From NCBI GenBank assembly GCA_944472135.2, contig OX235262.1, positions 171,553,509 through 171,617,508 of the forward strand: DNA of 64,000 nucleotides, read 5' to 3'. The first letter of the stretch is position 1, and the number at the start of each line of letters is the position of its first letter. Below, one piece after another: positions 35,225-44,119 of this stretch. A model generated the notes under the pieces. It was not told the DNA's origin. It searched no databases and worked only from the letters and a program-made list of their open reading frames with translations. The translations under genes and the position numbers were made by a program. The DNA is from Trichobilharzia regenti (lineage: Eukaryota > Platyhelminthes > Trematoda > Strigeidida > Schistosomatidae).

Positions 35225-36265
35225 AACAATTAGTGATTCGCATATGCTAGTTTACGGCGTCTCTGGCGTAGACGTGATATCCGGCTATCGACCAAAGGAC
35301 GTGTGCACTGCTCAGAAGTTCACTCAGCTCTCCTTCACGGTTGTTGCTGAGATATGGCCATTGAGAGTGGAAGACATGAAAAGGCCGGCTAGTCAGCTGT
35401 CTTTCATCATAGGTTCCTACCTTCTATCTACCGTGTTAAGCGGTATAATAGGGTGAGCAATATTGAGGTTAGGTGTCGGTCGAGTGCTAGTTTGGTAGGT
35501 AGGTGGGAGGGGAAATCAATCGATGAGGTTGTGAAGTTACACAGATTGAGATGGTTATGATATGTGTTAGACATGCATTGCTAGCCATTGTCTTCCTCGA
35601 CTGACGGACAAGGTTGGCTGACATAAGATGGATCAGGTTAGAAAGAGCCGGTAGTGGTGGTCAAACCAAAGCCAGCCAACATGGCTTCGTCAGTCAATGA
35701 AATTCATCCACAACAGTTAGTTTAAACCAGCCCGTCAGTCTCGTAGGGAGGTGAAGACTGGTTGGGGTTCTAGGGATTGTAGAAACCAATGAAAGCTTGA
35801 GATAATGGCTGGCGCAGATGCATCCTTTCCTTGTAAGTTATAATACCCAATCAATCTATATTGTTCTTCGTTATTACTATTCCTTTTGTCTCATATCCCT
35901 GTCTACTGTCTCTGTTTTGCATTTCTCTTTACTTTCTTCTCTTGCTTTGTGTGCTACATGCAGGAAGTTTGGCGACTTGAGCTGCTGCATATCGGTGCAA
36001 AGTAGTTTGATGTTGAAAACAGATAGACAATTAGTGATATGGCTGAAAATTGTTTTCAATGGTTGGCGCAGATTCATTCACTCTGTTTTCACTCTCCTAT
36101 AGGCCAACAAAATCCCATCATTGTTTTTCCATGTTAGTATTCTTTCTCCATCACATTTCCACTTAGTATTTATTGTCCTTTAGAGTCTCTTTCTCTCATT
36201 GTGTCCTACGTGGAGGGAGTGTAACAACTTGAACTGGTGTACTTCTGTGCCAAGTTGACTGGGGG
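35225..36265 (+). mobile_element. LINE-B 3' end with two tails
   Basis: Starts near agtttacggcgtctctggcg, with WPLRVEDMKRPASQLSFI and a frameshifted WLGHVL region, then a 3' UTR ending near 36012 (aaacagatagacaatta). A second tail follows to about 36250, where a 12-13 base G run begins. Confidence 0.65.
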
Positions 36266-36269
36266 GGGG

Positions 36270-36665
36270 GGGAAGTCTCTGATCCGTATAGTAGCACTGA
36301 CTGACTTCACACTGTAGTTGAAAATCCGGATCTTATTTTTAATGCTGAGTGCTGTTGACCTCCACACAGACTTAAGAGTAATGAAAAGTTGACTTTCTTA
36401 CCCGATCCTCGCTTTGATGATATCCTCATCAGTTCCGTCTGCCTGTAGTTGAAACGATGTTTCCCAGGTAGATAGGGGAGATTGCTTCGTTCATATTTCT
36501 TCCATTTATGCTGGCTGATTGTTGTCTGTTGGTGTTGTCCAGGAATCTTCATCGTCACCTCTGTTTTCTCTATATTTACTTGGAGTCCTATCTTTTATGC
36601 TTCTTCTGCCAACTTGTCGCTTTTCACTTGCATAAAACTATCAGTTCTTTATAGTGGGTAGACAC
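36270..36665 (-). mobile_element. RTE LINE fragment
   Basis: Reverse-strand remnant of the region after the YxDD box (complement of acttgcataaaactatc up to tctgatccgtatagtagcac). The following stretch, 36666-37314, has a (GA)n tract at 36957-36976 and nothing else recognised. Confidence 0.55.
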
Positions 36666-37314
36666 TACTACTACTACTACTTGACTTTGTAACTCAATGG
36701 TCAGTGTATCACCTCTTTGACTGTTAGCCAGCCAACTTTCGTGACTAGACTAAAAATTTTGAAGTGATTTCTAATGCTCTATTTTATAGAAAGCACAGTG
36801 TGAATTTTCTTATCTCCTTATTGGGAGTTTTAATGACTAGCATTTTATAAGTACTAAATCAAAGTTAAATTTAATTCTCATATGTAATAATTTTTAGTTA
36901 GATGATAATAATGATACTGATCATTTACTCCATAGTGAAATGTCCTTGACCTTGAGTAGAGAGAGAGAGAGAGAGATACACTGTTTCTGACAGTTTCAAA
37001 TTAGAGGTAGGTTACTGAGATAGCACAACTTTCTTTCCAAGCTAATAGTTTACTATTTGCATGCCTCTGTTTGTTACTCTTTCTCTCCGATCTATGAATT
37101 TCAATGGAACATCAACATCTTGTCACATATATGTGCATATCAAGCAACTGAAAGTTTATGTGTCTCACTGCATTTCTAATCAATTTTATTTTCTGTGATG
37201 TAACTTTTATTTTTACTTGGTCGGTATTTGACTTCTACGTACGGGAATTTCTAAGTAAACATATCATTCCAGTGATAAAGCTAACTTTCTTCTAACATCT
37301 AGACTGATAAGAAT

Positions 37315-37488
37315 CTAATATCGTTTTGTAATTCCATTATAGATAAGATTTTATTTTGATAAATCGCACAGTGTTTACAGTAGTGTTTACTGTAAACACT
37401 GTGCGATTTATCAAAATAAAATCTTATCTATAATGGAATTATACTCTACCACAGTGCCCAAGTTTTATACTAATATCGTTTTGTAATT
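37315..37488. mobile_element. Minimal PLE inverted dimer with 19-bp target duplication
   Basis: Perfect 50-bp inverted arms at 37330-37379 and 37391-37440 around an 11-nt centre. The arms are the PLE 3' terminal sequence (tttgataaatcgcacagtg). The right arm continues to atactctaccacagtgccca, as at 21690-21730 and 55790-55830; the left arm stops at the first ccattat. The 19-mer ctaatatcgttttgtaatt is repeated exactly at 37315-37333 and 37470-37488, which marks a single insertion. Confidence 0.8.
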
Positions 37489-37589
37489 ATTGGGTAGAAT
37501 AGAAGAGGATAATAGAAAATTTTTGGAAAAGAATTTCCTTGGAAAATATCTTCAGTGGTAACTAAAAATTACAGAGCTACTACACAGCT

Positions 37590-38065
37590 GACATAAGATG
37601 GATCAGGTTGGAAAAGAGCCGGTAGTGGTGGTCAAACCAAAGCCAGCCAACATGGCTTCTTCAGTCAATGCAATTCATCCACAACAGTTAGTTTAAGCCA
37701 GCCAGGCAGTCAGTCACGTAGTGAGGTGAAGACTGGTTGGCTGGTTGGGGTTCTTGGGACGTTAGAAACCAATGAAGGCTTGCGACAATTGGTGATATAA
37801 CTGAAAATCGTTCTCACTCAATGGTTGGTGCAGATGCATCCCTTCCCTGTGACTTATAATACCCAATGAAACTATATTGTTCTTCGTTATTACTAATCCT
37901 TTGTCTCACATCTCTGTTTACTGTCTCTATTATGCATTTCTCTTTACTTTCTTCTCTTGCTTTGTGTACTAATTGGAGGGAGTGTGGTGACTTAAACTGC
38001 TGTATATCGGTGCAAAGTAGTTCTACGTTGAAACCGGTCAGTCAGTCAGACAGAACTATGAATCT
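37590..38065 (+). mobile_element. LINE-B 3' fragment
   Basis: From gctgacataagatggatcag through the 3' UTR to gtcagtcagtcagacaga. No intact frame; closely resembles 35620-36012. Confidence 0.65.
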
Positions 38066-38489
38066 TCGAAACTTCATCACTGTTTCTATATTACCTCTCA
38101 TCTTCTCAAAATATTGAACTACTTTTAAAGAGTTCAGGTTTTCAAAATGCTAAGTAGCGTTAGTAGGTTACTCAGGGATAATGATAACTGCATTAGTACT
38201 TAAGGATAGTTACGTAGCTTGTTTTTGCAGAGAAGATTCTTCTTACCGACTAAGTTATCATCTATGTACGAATCGACATCAGTTGAACGATGATCAGTGA
38301 GAACCAGATAGACCTAACTAGCTGTTTCGTCTAAGTTTTTGACTATAGCACTCATGACCCTAACAAGAATCAAATCTAAGAATCTTCAGCTTATGAGCAT
38401 AGCGCGTTTATTGTTCATCCATTGTAATGGAGTCCAATGATTCATTTCATGGGTTTACACTGCTGAAGATTTTTAACCTAGAACAAAAT

Positions 38490-38710
38490 AGTTAATTGGT
38501 GGATGGTGACTGGCAGGGGAATCCAATGAGGATGCGCATTTCATCCTACTTGGGAGTCGTCATCTGGATTTACCTGCATTCCCCAGTGAGTGATGATGTC
38601 CCCACCGCTGAGACTCGAACCCAATGCCCATAGTTTCAAACGCCAAAGTGTTATCCATTAGACCACTTGGACTACGAGAGCCACCTCTTGGACAACGGGG
38701 CATATTAATT
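38490..38710 (-). repeat. Smalpha hammerhead SINE, degenerate
   Basis: Reverse strand: A box (agtggtctaatgg) near 38655, B box gggttcgagtctc near 38613, hammerhead with core ATGACGA and GATGAAA (38515-38575), and a tail ending in ccagtcaccatccacca. It faces the copy at 38745 head to head across the same spacer as the 28.6-kb pair. Confidence 0.65.
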
Positions 38711-38744
38711 ATTTAATTCCACTTTTTTGGACTTTCCCGTCGAT

Positions 38745-38905
38745 TGATTGAATCGAAGTGCTCGGTCTCAGGTTGACATGTTCCCATCGAGGGAACATCA
38801 TCACTCACTGCGGAGTGAAGGTACATACAGTTGATGAGCCTCAAGTAGGACGAAACGCGCACCCTGACTGGATTCCACTGCTAGTCACCATCCAACAATT
38901 AACTA
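38745..38905 (+). repeat. Smalpha SINE, hammerhead and tail
   Basis: Carries gggaacatcatcactcactg, the hammerhead region (38820-38885) and the typical tail gattccactgctagtcacca. The tRNA-like head is truncated. Confidence 0.65.
38820..38885 (+). ncRNA. Hammerhead ribozyme motif (Smalpha), near-intact
   Basis: Stem I gtacatacag, core TTGATGA (38831-38837), stem II CCTC-AAGT-AGGA (imperfect), GAAA (38852-38855), palindromic CGCGC start of stem III and CTGGATTCC return strand. The one core defect is C3 to T. Confidence 0.55.
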
Positions 38906-39029
38906 AAACAAAATAGATGTTAATCATTCTTTTGTTTGATATTCCTATTGTCTGGAGATCACTTCTCCGCCTATTCTCCGTGGGTCTGTTATACGTTTTA
39001 TATTTATCTGCCTTATTTTTTTGTGTTCT

Positions 39030-39250
39030 GAGAGTGATATGGGACATCTAGCTTGAGGTTTGAAGAACCAGTAGCAGTAGTTTTATTTTTACGAAATAGC
39101 GTTACTTGCTCCACATCCAACCTTCTCTCTCCTAACCAGGTTTACTACTGACTTAACGAGATTTAAGAGTGCGCCAGCTGGGGTTCGAAGCCCGGACGAG
39201 TTGCTGCGTAGTTGGAGAGCATTCTACTGCTAAAACCACTGACGCTCATT
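39030..39250 (-). repeat. tRNA-headed SINE (family 1)
   Basis: Reverse strand: head agcgtcagtggttttagcag, B box gggcttcgaaccccagc, then cactcttaaatctcg, gagagaaggttgg and a tail ending at ctagatgtcccatatcactc. Confidence 0.6.
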
Positions 39251-39489
39251 ATAGGTTTTAGTAAATGTATATGCTATTGTAAATTCTCTAAAGATGCTAT
39301 CGTCGATGGAGAAAGTTGTTTTTATTGAATTGTCCGACGGTTTTTCTTCACAAATCAATGAATATTTCCCCACTGTACACAATACTGTTAAAAAAATGCA
39401 GTAATGTAGGTGGCATTTTTAAAAACTATCCATCGAGAATAGCTATTTGGTTATTTTTCGACATGTGTGATTTATTGGAAGATTTCATC

Positions 39490-39605
39490 ATGAGCTGACA
39501 TTATTTAGAGAACCATTGGAGAACCTGCAGAGGGTACTGTTCCGTACGCACCCAACAACTGGGGCTCGAACCCAGGACCTTTGACTTAGTTTATCCTTGA
39601 AGAAT
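39490..39605 (-). repeat. Family-2 SINE-like repeat, degenerate
   Basis: Reverse strand: gggttcgagccccagttg (B-box-like), gggtgcgtacgg, cagtaccctctgc and ccaatggttctctaaataat, as in the 53.5-kb copy, but without the hammerhead core. Confidence 0.5.
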
Positions 39606-39828
39606 ACTCTTCGCTCAACTTCACTTTTTGGATAACTATGCATATTAATTTTTGCTACACCTAGTTAATGTGCTACTTAGTAATTAATTAATTAACTGAC
39701 TCAGAGTCCACTGTTGACTCTTTTTTTCAACTGATGATTATTCTACGGAAACATTCACATCACTTTGACAATAAGAAAGACACTTTTCTACACCATAACT
39801 ATTATTCACTATCCATTTTTTAGATTTC

Positions 39829-39899
39829 ATGGTAAATTGGTTACTTGTTTCTGTCAGTGGTTTACTTGGACTTGGATTATTATCCTACACTTCATCAGC
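39829..39899 (+). CDS. Candidate exon 1: signal-peptide-like peptide
   Basis: I do not recognise this product. After a run of T and an acceptor-like tttttag (39817-39823), an ATG at 39829 opens 23 codons: MVNWLLV, then a Ser/Gly/Leu-rich hydrophobic core, then SYTSS. It runs into a textbook donor, cagc|gtaagt (39899/39900). This resembles a signal-peptide exon. The phase (2) matches the possible exon at 41020-41161; joined, they give 70 residues. Schistosomes have many small secreted or membrane proteins built this way, including micro-exon genes, but there is no homology here, and in an unspliced read the frame simply stops at GCG TAA. Confidence 0.3.
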
Positions 39900-40509
39900 G
39901 TAAGTTCAACCTCACCTCCATCTATCTCGCATGAAGTCGTCTCACATGCATACACACGCACACATGAACTATGTATGCATTATCATCATATTCATTGAAT
40001 GAAGATATTCATATTATTAATGGCTTTATTTAAATTGATTATTTGCTTTTTTGTAATAGTTTGATTCTCTTTAAAAATTTAAAACAACTAGTTCCCTTTA
40101 TGAATTCAGATAAAGCAATAAGAAGACGTCATTTGTCTGAGTCGTGTAATGTATTTGCTCGCACAACACATTTCGAACAATCTGATTATACACACATGGA
40201 CTTGTCATAGGAATATATATTAAATTAATAAATAGTGAAGAGGTGAGAAAATAGACTACTTAGGTCAATTTAAAAGGACATATTCAAGGTGAAATTAACA
40301 ATGAAGACCACTAAACCAAATAGCAGAGTAATAGTACATCTACCTTGGGTGGTATCAAAACAAAATTTACCAAGGAAGGTTTAATGGAATGACGACTTGT
40401 TGCTTTGAACGCATAGGGGTGGTTTAAACTCTCCAGTTGCTAGGGCTTCCACAAACTTAAGGATACGCCCCAAACATGGCGTCAATTTTGTGTCCTGTCC
40501 TTATAATAT

Positions 40510-40932
40510 TTTTCGTTTGTTTATAGCTTGATTCCACACTGTATTTTTGGTACAAGTATAGAATTTTCAGTATGTGATATCGGTAGCCCAAATTTTGTAG
40601 GCTGACCATAGATAGATATCAGGTGTGCGTCGGCGGGGGTTTGAACCCCAGACCATGTGCATGGTCGGCGAAAGTCCTAACCGCTGTGCCACCGACGCAC
40701 AGATGCACCCATTGACTGGGTTTTGGTTTTCAGGAGAACCAAACACACCCATCCCTGCCTCTTGCGAGACGAGACCAACATGCAGGATCATCCTGTAGCG
40801 CAACCACTCGAGAGCCCTCTCACTCGGTGGACCAAAAGCCGCCTGCCGGTAGTGAGTGGGGTTCGAACTCACGCGGAGATACACCCCAGGGGATCTTAAG
40901 TCCATCGCCTTAACCACTCGGCCATCCCAGCC
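40510..40932 (-). repeat. Composite SINE: tRNA-Leu-like head plus family-1 head plus LINE tail
   Basis: From 40932 down: a tRNA-Leu-like unit, ~150 bp of linker (ggctcttgagtggttgcgc-type, then gatgggtgtgtttggttctc) and a complete family-1 tRNA-like head with acceptor ends gtgcgtcgg/ccgacgcac (40700 to about 40625). A tail (acctgatatctat, ctaccgatatcacatac, tactgaaaattctata) follows, matching 48180-48290 and the LINE tail at 15040. Confidence 0.65.
40849..40932 (-). pseudogene. tRNA-Leu(UAA)-like pseudogene / SINE head
   Basis: Reads ggctgggatggccgagtggt with the A box, an anticodon stem-loop GGA-CTTAAGA-TCC (anticodon TAA), a variable arm and the T arm gtgag-ttcgaac-cccac. The two acceptor strands agree at only 4 of 7 positions, so it should not fold as a functional tRNA. 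Confidence 0.6.
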
Positions 40933-41019
40933 AAACCAGTTGCCACACAAAGCAATAGAAGAGCTAGGTCTGCTGTTCTCGCCATTAATAGGTTTTGTAG
41001 ATTCCGTTTGTTTCTGGAG

Positions 41020-41161
41020 CGATTTTATTTATTTAAAGGTCGCTTCCTTAGATTATCTTAATCTGTCATCATCATCTGACGATAAAATTTGTCGAATAAA
41101 AGCTGCTTGCTGTTTCTTTACTTGTATGATTCTTTTTGTTGGTTTGTTTACACACCTTTAA
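41020..41161 (+). CDS. Candidate exon 2: C-terminal membrane segment
   Basis: Starts after tttctggag (41011-41019) and reads DFIYLKVASLDYLNLSSSSD, DKICRIKAA, then a ~19-residue hydrophobic segment (CCFFTCMILFVGLFTHL) and TAA at 41159-41161. One free base at its start fits the phase of the exon at 39829-39899. Three cysteines close to the membrane segment could be acylated. The acceptor is mediocre and a SINE occupies part of the putative intron. Independent support is lacking. Confidence 0.28.
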
Positions 41162-41539
41162 CCTAATGCTGTCATTAACATATTAGAGCTTTTGCTACCC
41201 TAATATTCAGTAGATTCTAAACACTAGTTCACACTCACACTAGTTCACACTTGCATTGTTTAACGATTGTGTTAATATAACTTCCTTATTGTGGAATAGT
41301 TCCTAATATTTTGGTATGTTAGCGTACATAAATTGTTTATCTGTGTTCTTAAATAATAACTGAAAGGAGCTACATTCCGTATTGTAGCCATCAAGATAAC
41401 TGATAGTAACCGTGTTCATCAATGGAAAATTCTCATTAGGAGATTATAGAAAATCAAAACAAATGATTCAGCAAAAAGACTCCGGTTGATTGGATACTAG
41501 TTTAATAACAAGTTTCATAAGTCTAATCCTTGGTATTGA

Positions 41540-41765
41540 TTCAGACGGCCAGGTTGGCCATCACGGTACACTGTGAATTGGTTACGCTTAAATGGTTGGA
41601 GCTAATCAGCACGAAGCTTTGAACCTAAGTTTTGGTGCTAGATGGTACTCAAAAGTCAGGAAAGCCTATCTGAAATCTTTGAGGAATTTATAAATCTTCT
41701 GACATTCGAACCTAGTTCTGCAGTCAATGACGTTATCACTGATTTAGTGTTTCTCTTGAATTACC
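41540..41765 (-). repeat. Family-3 SINE, degenerate
   Basis: Complement carries aggctttcctgacttttgag, taccatctagcacc and aaacttaggttc, recognisably the hammerhead block of family 3 with many changes; the B-box-like aggttcgaatgtc is at 41702-41715. Confidence 0.5.
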
Positions 41766-42029
41766 AAGCTGTACAATCATATATATATATCCTGGTGGTG
41801 TGATACAGACAATGGCTACCAACGGAATATTATCCTCACAGTTAAAATCATTGTATTTGTTGGTGTTAACGTCTGAATACTATTCCCAGAGTTCAATACG
41901 GCTTTAGCAACAGAATGCTATATATATTCGAACATTATCTTTCATATCGTTTAGTGTAAACCAAAATCACACTCATTGATTGGTTAAAGAATATAAACTG
42001 CATATGTTAGATGCTTAAAAGGCAATCGG

Positions 42030-43015
42030 CAGGAACACCTTGAGCCGCAATCTACGAATGTTTGGCATGCGATTCGCTCCCCCCAAATGTAAGATGATGG
42101 GGTTACATGACTGGACTACACCGACTCCCAGATTAGAAATAGGAAGTGAAGTGGTAGAGCACGTTGACCGCTTCACTTATTTGGGAAGTACCATCAGCCA
42201 ACGCCAGTGGGTTGATCTCTGACGAAATCTCAGCACGAAGACAGGGGGCTCGTTTCACATTTGCTAGTTTACGCCGACTCTGGCGTAGACGAGATGTCTG
42301 ACTATCGACCAAAGGACGTGTGTACTGTTCATCAGTCCGCTCCGTCCTCCTTTATGGTTGTGAGACCTGGTCACTGAGAGTGGAAGACATGAAAAGACTA
42401 GTTGTCTTTTATCATAGGTGCCTGCGTTCTATTTCCCGTGTAAAGTGGCATAATAAGGTGAGCAATATTGAGTTTAGGCGTCGAGTGCTAGGTAAACAGA
42501 GGAAATCAATCGACGAAGTCGTGGAGTTACAAAGACTGAGATGGTTAGGACATGTGTTACGTATGCATTGCTAGTCATCAACTTCCTCGACCGACGGGCA
42601 ATGTTAGCTGACATAGGGTCAGGTTGGAAAAAAGCTAGCGGCTGTCAAACCAAAACATGGCACCAGTCAATGAAATCCACAACAGTTGGTCTAAGCCACG
42701 TAGGAAGGTGTAGACTTCCAGGTTGGGGTCGTCGGGACGGTAAAAATCTATGGTTGGAAACAATTGGTGACATGGCTCAAAATCGTTCTCAGCGGCTAAC
42801 GCAGGTGCATCCACTCCTTGTGACTTATGATTTCCAATGAAACTGTTTTGTTCTTCGTTAACACTCTTTCTTTGTCTCACACCTCTGCTCACTGTCTCTA
42901 TTATGCTTTTCTTGTACTTTCTTCTCTTGCTTTGTGTGCTACATAGAGGGAGTTTGGCGACTTGGACTGCTGCACATTTGTGCAAAGTTCTATGTCGAAA
43001 ACAGACAGCTAACAA
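42030..43015 (+). mobile_element. LINE-B, longest RT C-terminus
   Basis: Frames give FGMRFAPPKCKMMGLHDW, GSEVVEHVDRFTYLGSTI (the post-YxDD thumb of non-LTR RTs), [47 protein letters not shown], then frameshifted ADIGSGWKKASGCQTKTWHQ and WLETIGDMAQNRSQ. The 3' UTR ends near 43010 at aaaacagacagctaac. Endonuclease and RT core are absent. It sits about 260 bp before DHRS12 exon 1. Confidence 0.75.
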
Positions 43016-43261
43016 TAATCTATAATATGTACATGAAAATCTATAAATATCTGTTGATTTCCATAATAAACAATGTTTCCTCACTCTTGCCTTCCGTCGT
43101 TACACTACTATATTCCTCTTTCCTCTTTTGGCTAACCAAGCTGAACAGTGTTACAATGTAGAAAACTAAGTTGTATATGTATTTTTTGCATGCATTTCCC
43201 TTTATCTACACCCTATTTAACTTTCATCTATTCATTAAATAATCAAAAGTTGTTTTATGTT

Positions 43262-43277
43262 TTGCAATTTCAGGATT
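43262..43277 (+). promoter_or_regulatory. Splice acceptor just upstream of DHRS12 start
   Basis: Pyrimidine-rich ttgcaatttcag ends at 43273, leaving only gatt before the ATG at 43278. Either a 5' UTR intron or the spliced-leader trans-splice site used by many schistosome mRNAs would fit. Confidence 0.5.
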
Positions 43278-43333
43278 ATGTCACTTTTTCGTAATTTGGC
43301 ATGGTTCTCGAAAGGGATGCGTGAATACACAAA
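43278..43333 (+). CDS. DHRS12: DHRS12-like dehydrogenase, exon 1 (start)
   Basis: Encodes MSLFRNLAWFSKGMREYT plus two bases of Lys. Human DHRS12 starts MSLYRSVVWFAKGLREYTKS, so both the start and the family call are well supported. DHRS12 is a short-chain dehydrogenase/reductase using NAD(P)H on an unsettled substrate. The hydrophobic N-terminus is conserved and may anchor or localise the protein. The donor is acaa|gtaaat (43333/43334). The next 84 bp lead to a solo LTR; exon 2 lies over 5 kb away. Confidence 0.93.
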
Positions 43334-43416
43334 GTAAATCATTCCATTGTATTTGAGGGAGATATGTAATTTTATATTTTATTTTATCATTATTTTTTTG
43401 AAAGGAAATGTGATTC

Positions 43417-43920
43417 TGTTATGTACTCGTCGCTAAATTATTGTTATGGACTGGTCGAGAAACTAATAGTCCTGACGCAAGAAGGCGGAAATCAGAAGAC
43501 CACTAAGTTTGCGATGATACTTCTATTTTCCAAACACAAGGAGAAGCAATAAGTGGTATCACACCGAAGTAAGTAAGTCACACAAATTGTGAGAGCGAAA
43601 TATATATGAATGTTCAGACAAGGGTGTGAACAATCATTAGACAGTCTTAACATGAATGGCTAATTATAATGAAGTATCGATCCATATATACATAGCGAAA
43701 TATATCAGACATGTCAACAACCACCATATATGGATATATGTCACCAAGCAACGGACTGTCAACAAACACTCATATTATATTATATATAATATAAGGGGAA
43801 TATACGTTGTTAAACGAGACAGGTTCATACAAGTGAAATAGTCACAGACTAAGAGAGCAAATAGAAAGAGAGACTAACATACACACACACACATAAATAT
43901 ATATATGTGGATACATATCA
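43417..43920 (+). mobile_element. Solo LTR, copy 2, with 5-bp target duplication
   Basis: Starts tgttatgtactcgtcgct and ends gtggatacatatca, flanked by gattc on both sides (43412-43416 and 43921-43925). It differs from copy 1 by only a handful of substitutions plus a different (CA/TA)n stretch. It lies inside DHRS12 intron 1. Confidence 0.88.
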
Positions 43921-44119
43921 GATTCATAACCGTAAATTGTAGTAAAATATAAAGCGTTGACTAACCTTCATATAATAACGTGTTCTTATTTAGTTTATGA
44001 GAAATGTAAGTTGAAAAAAACTAAAGGCATGTAAAAGCCGTGTTTTATGACGTCTAACTTATATTGCACCGTCTGCTACCACTTTCTTTTTCCGATATAC
44101 ATTCAAGAACTTCTTACTG

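Noticed and set aside
40849..40932. Functional tRNA-Leu gene
   Set aside because: The acceptor stem does not pair and the unit continues into a SINE body.
40567..40950. 127-codon reverse frame
   Set aside because: It is an open frame through two tRNA-like SINE heads, with no protein features.
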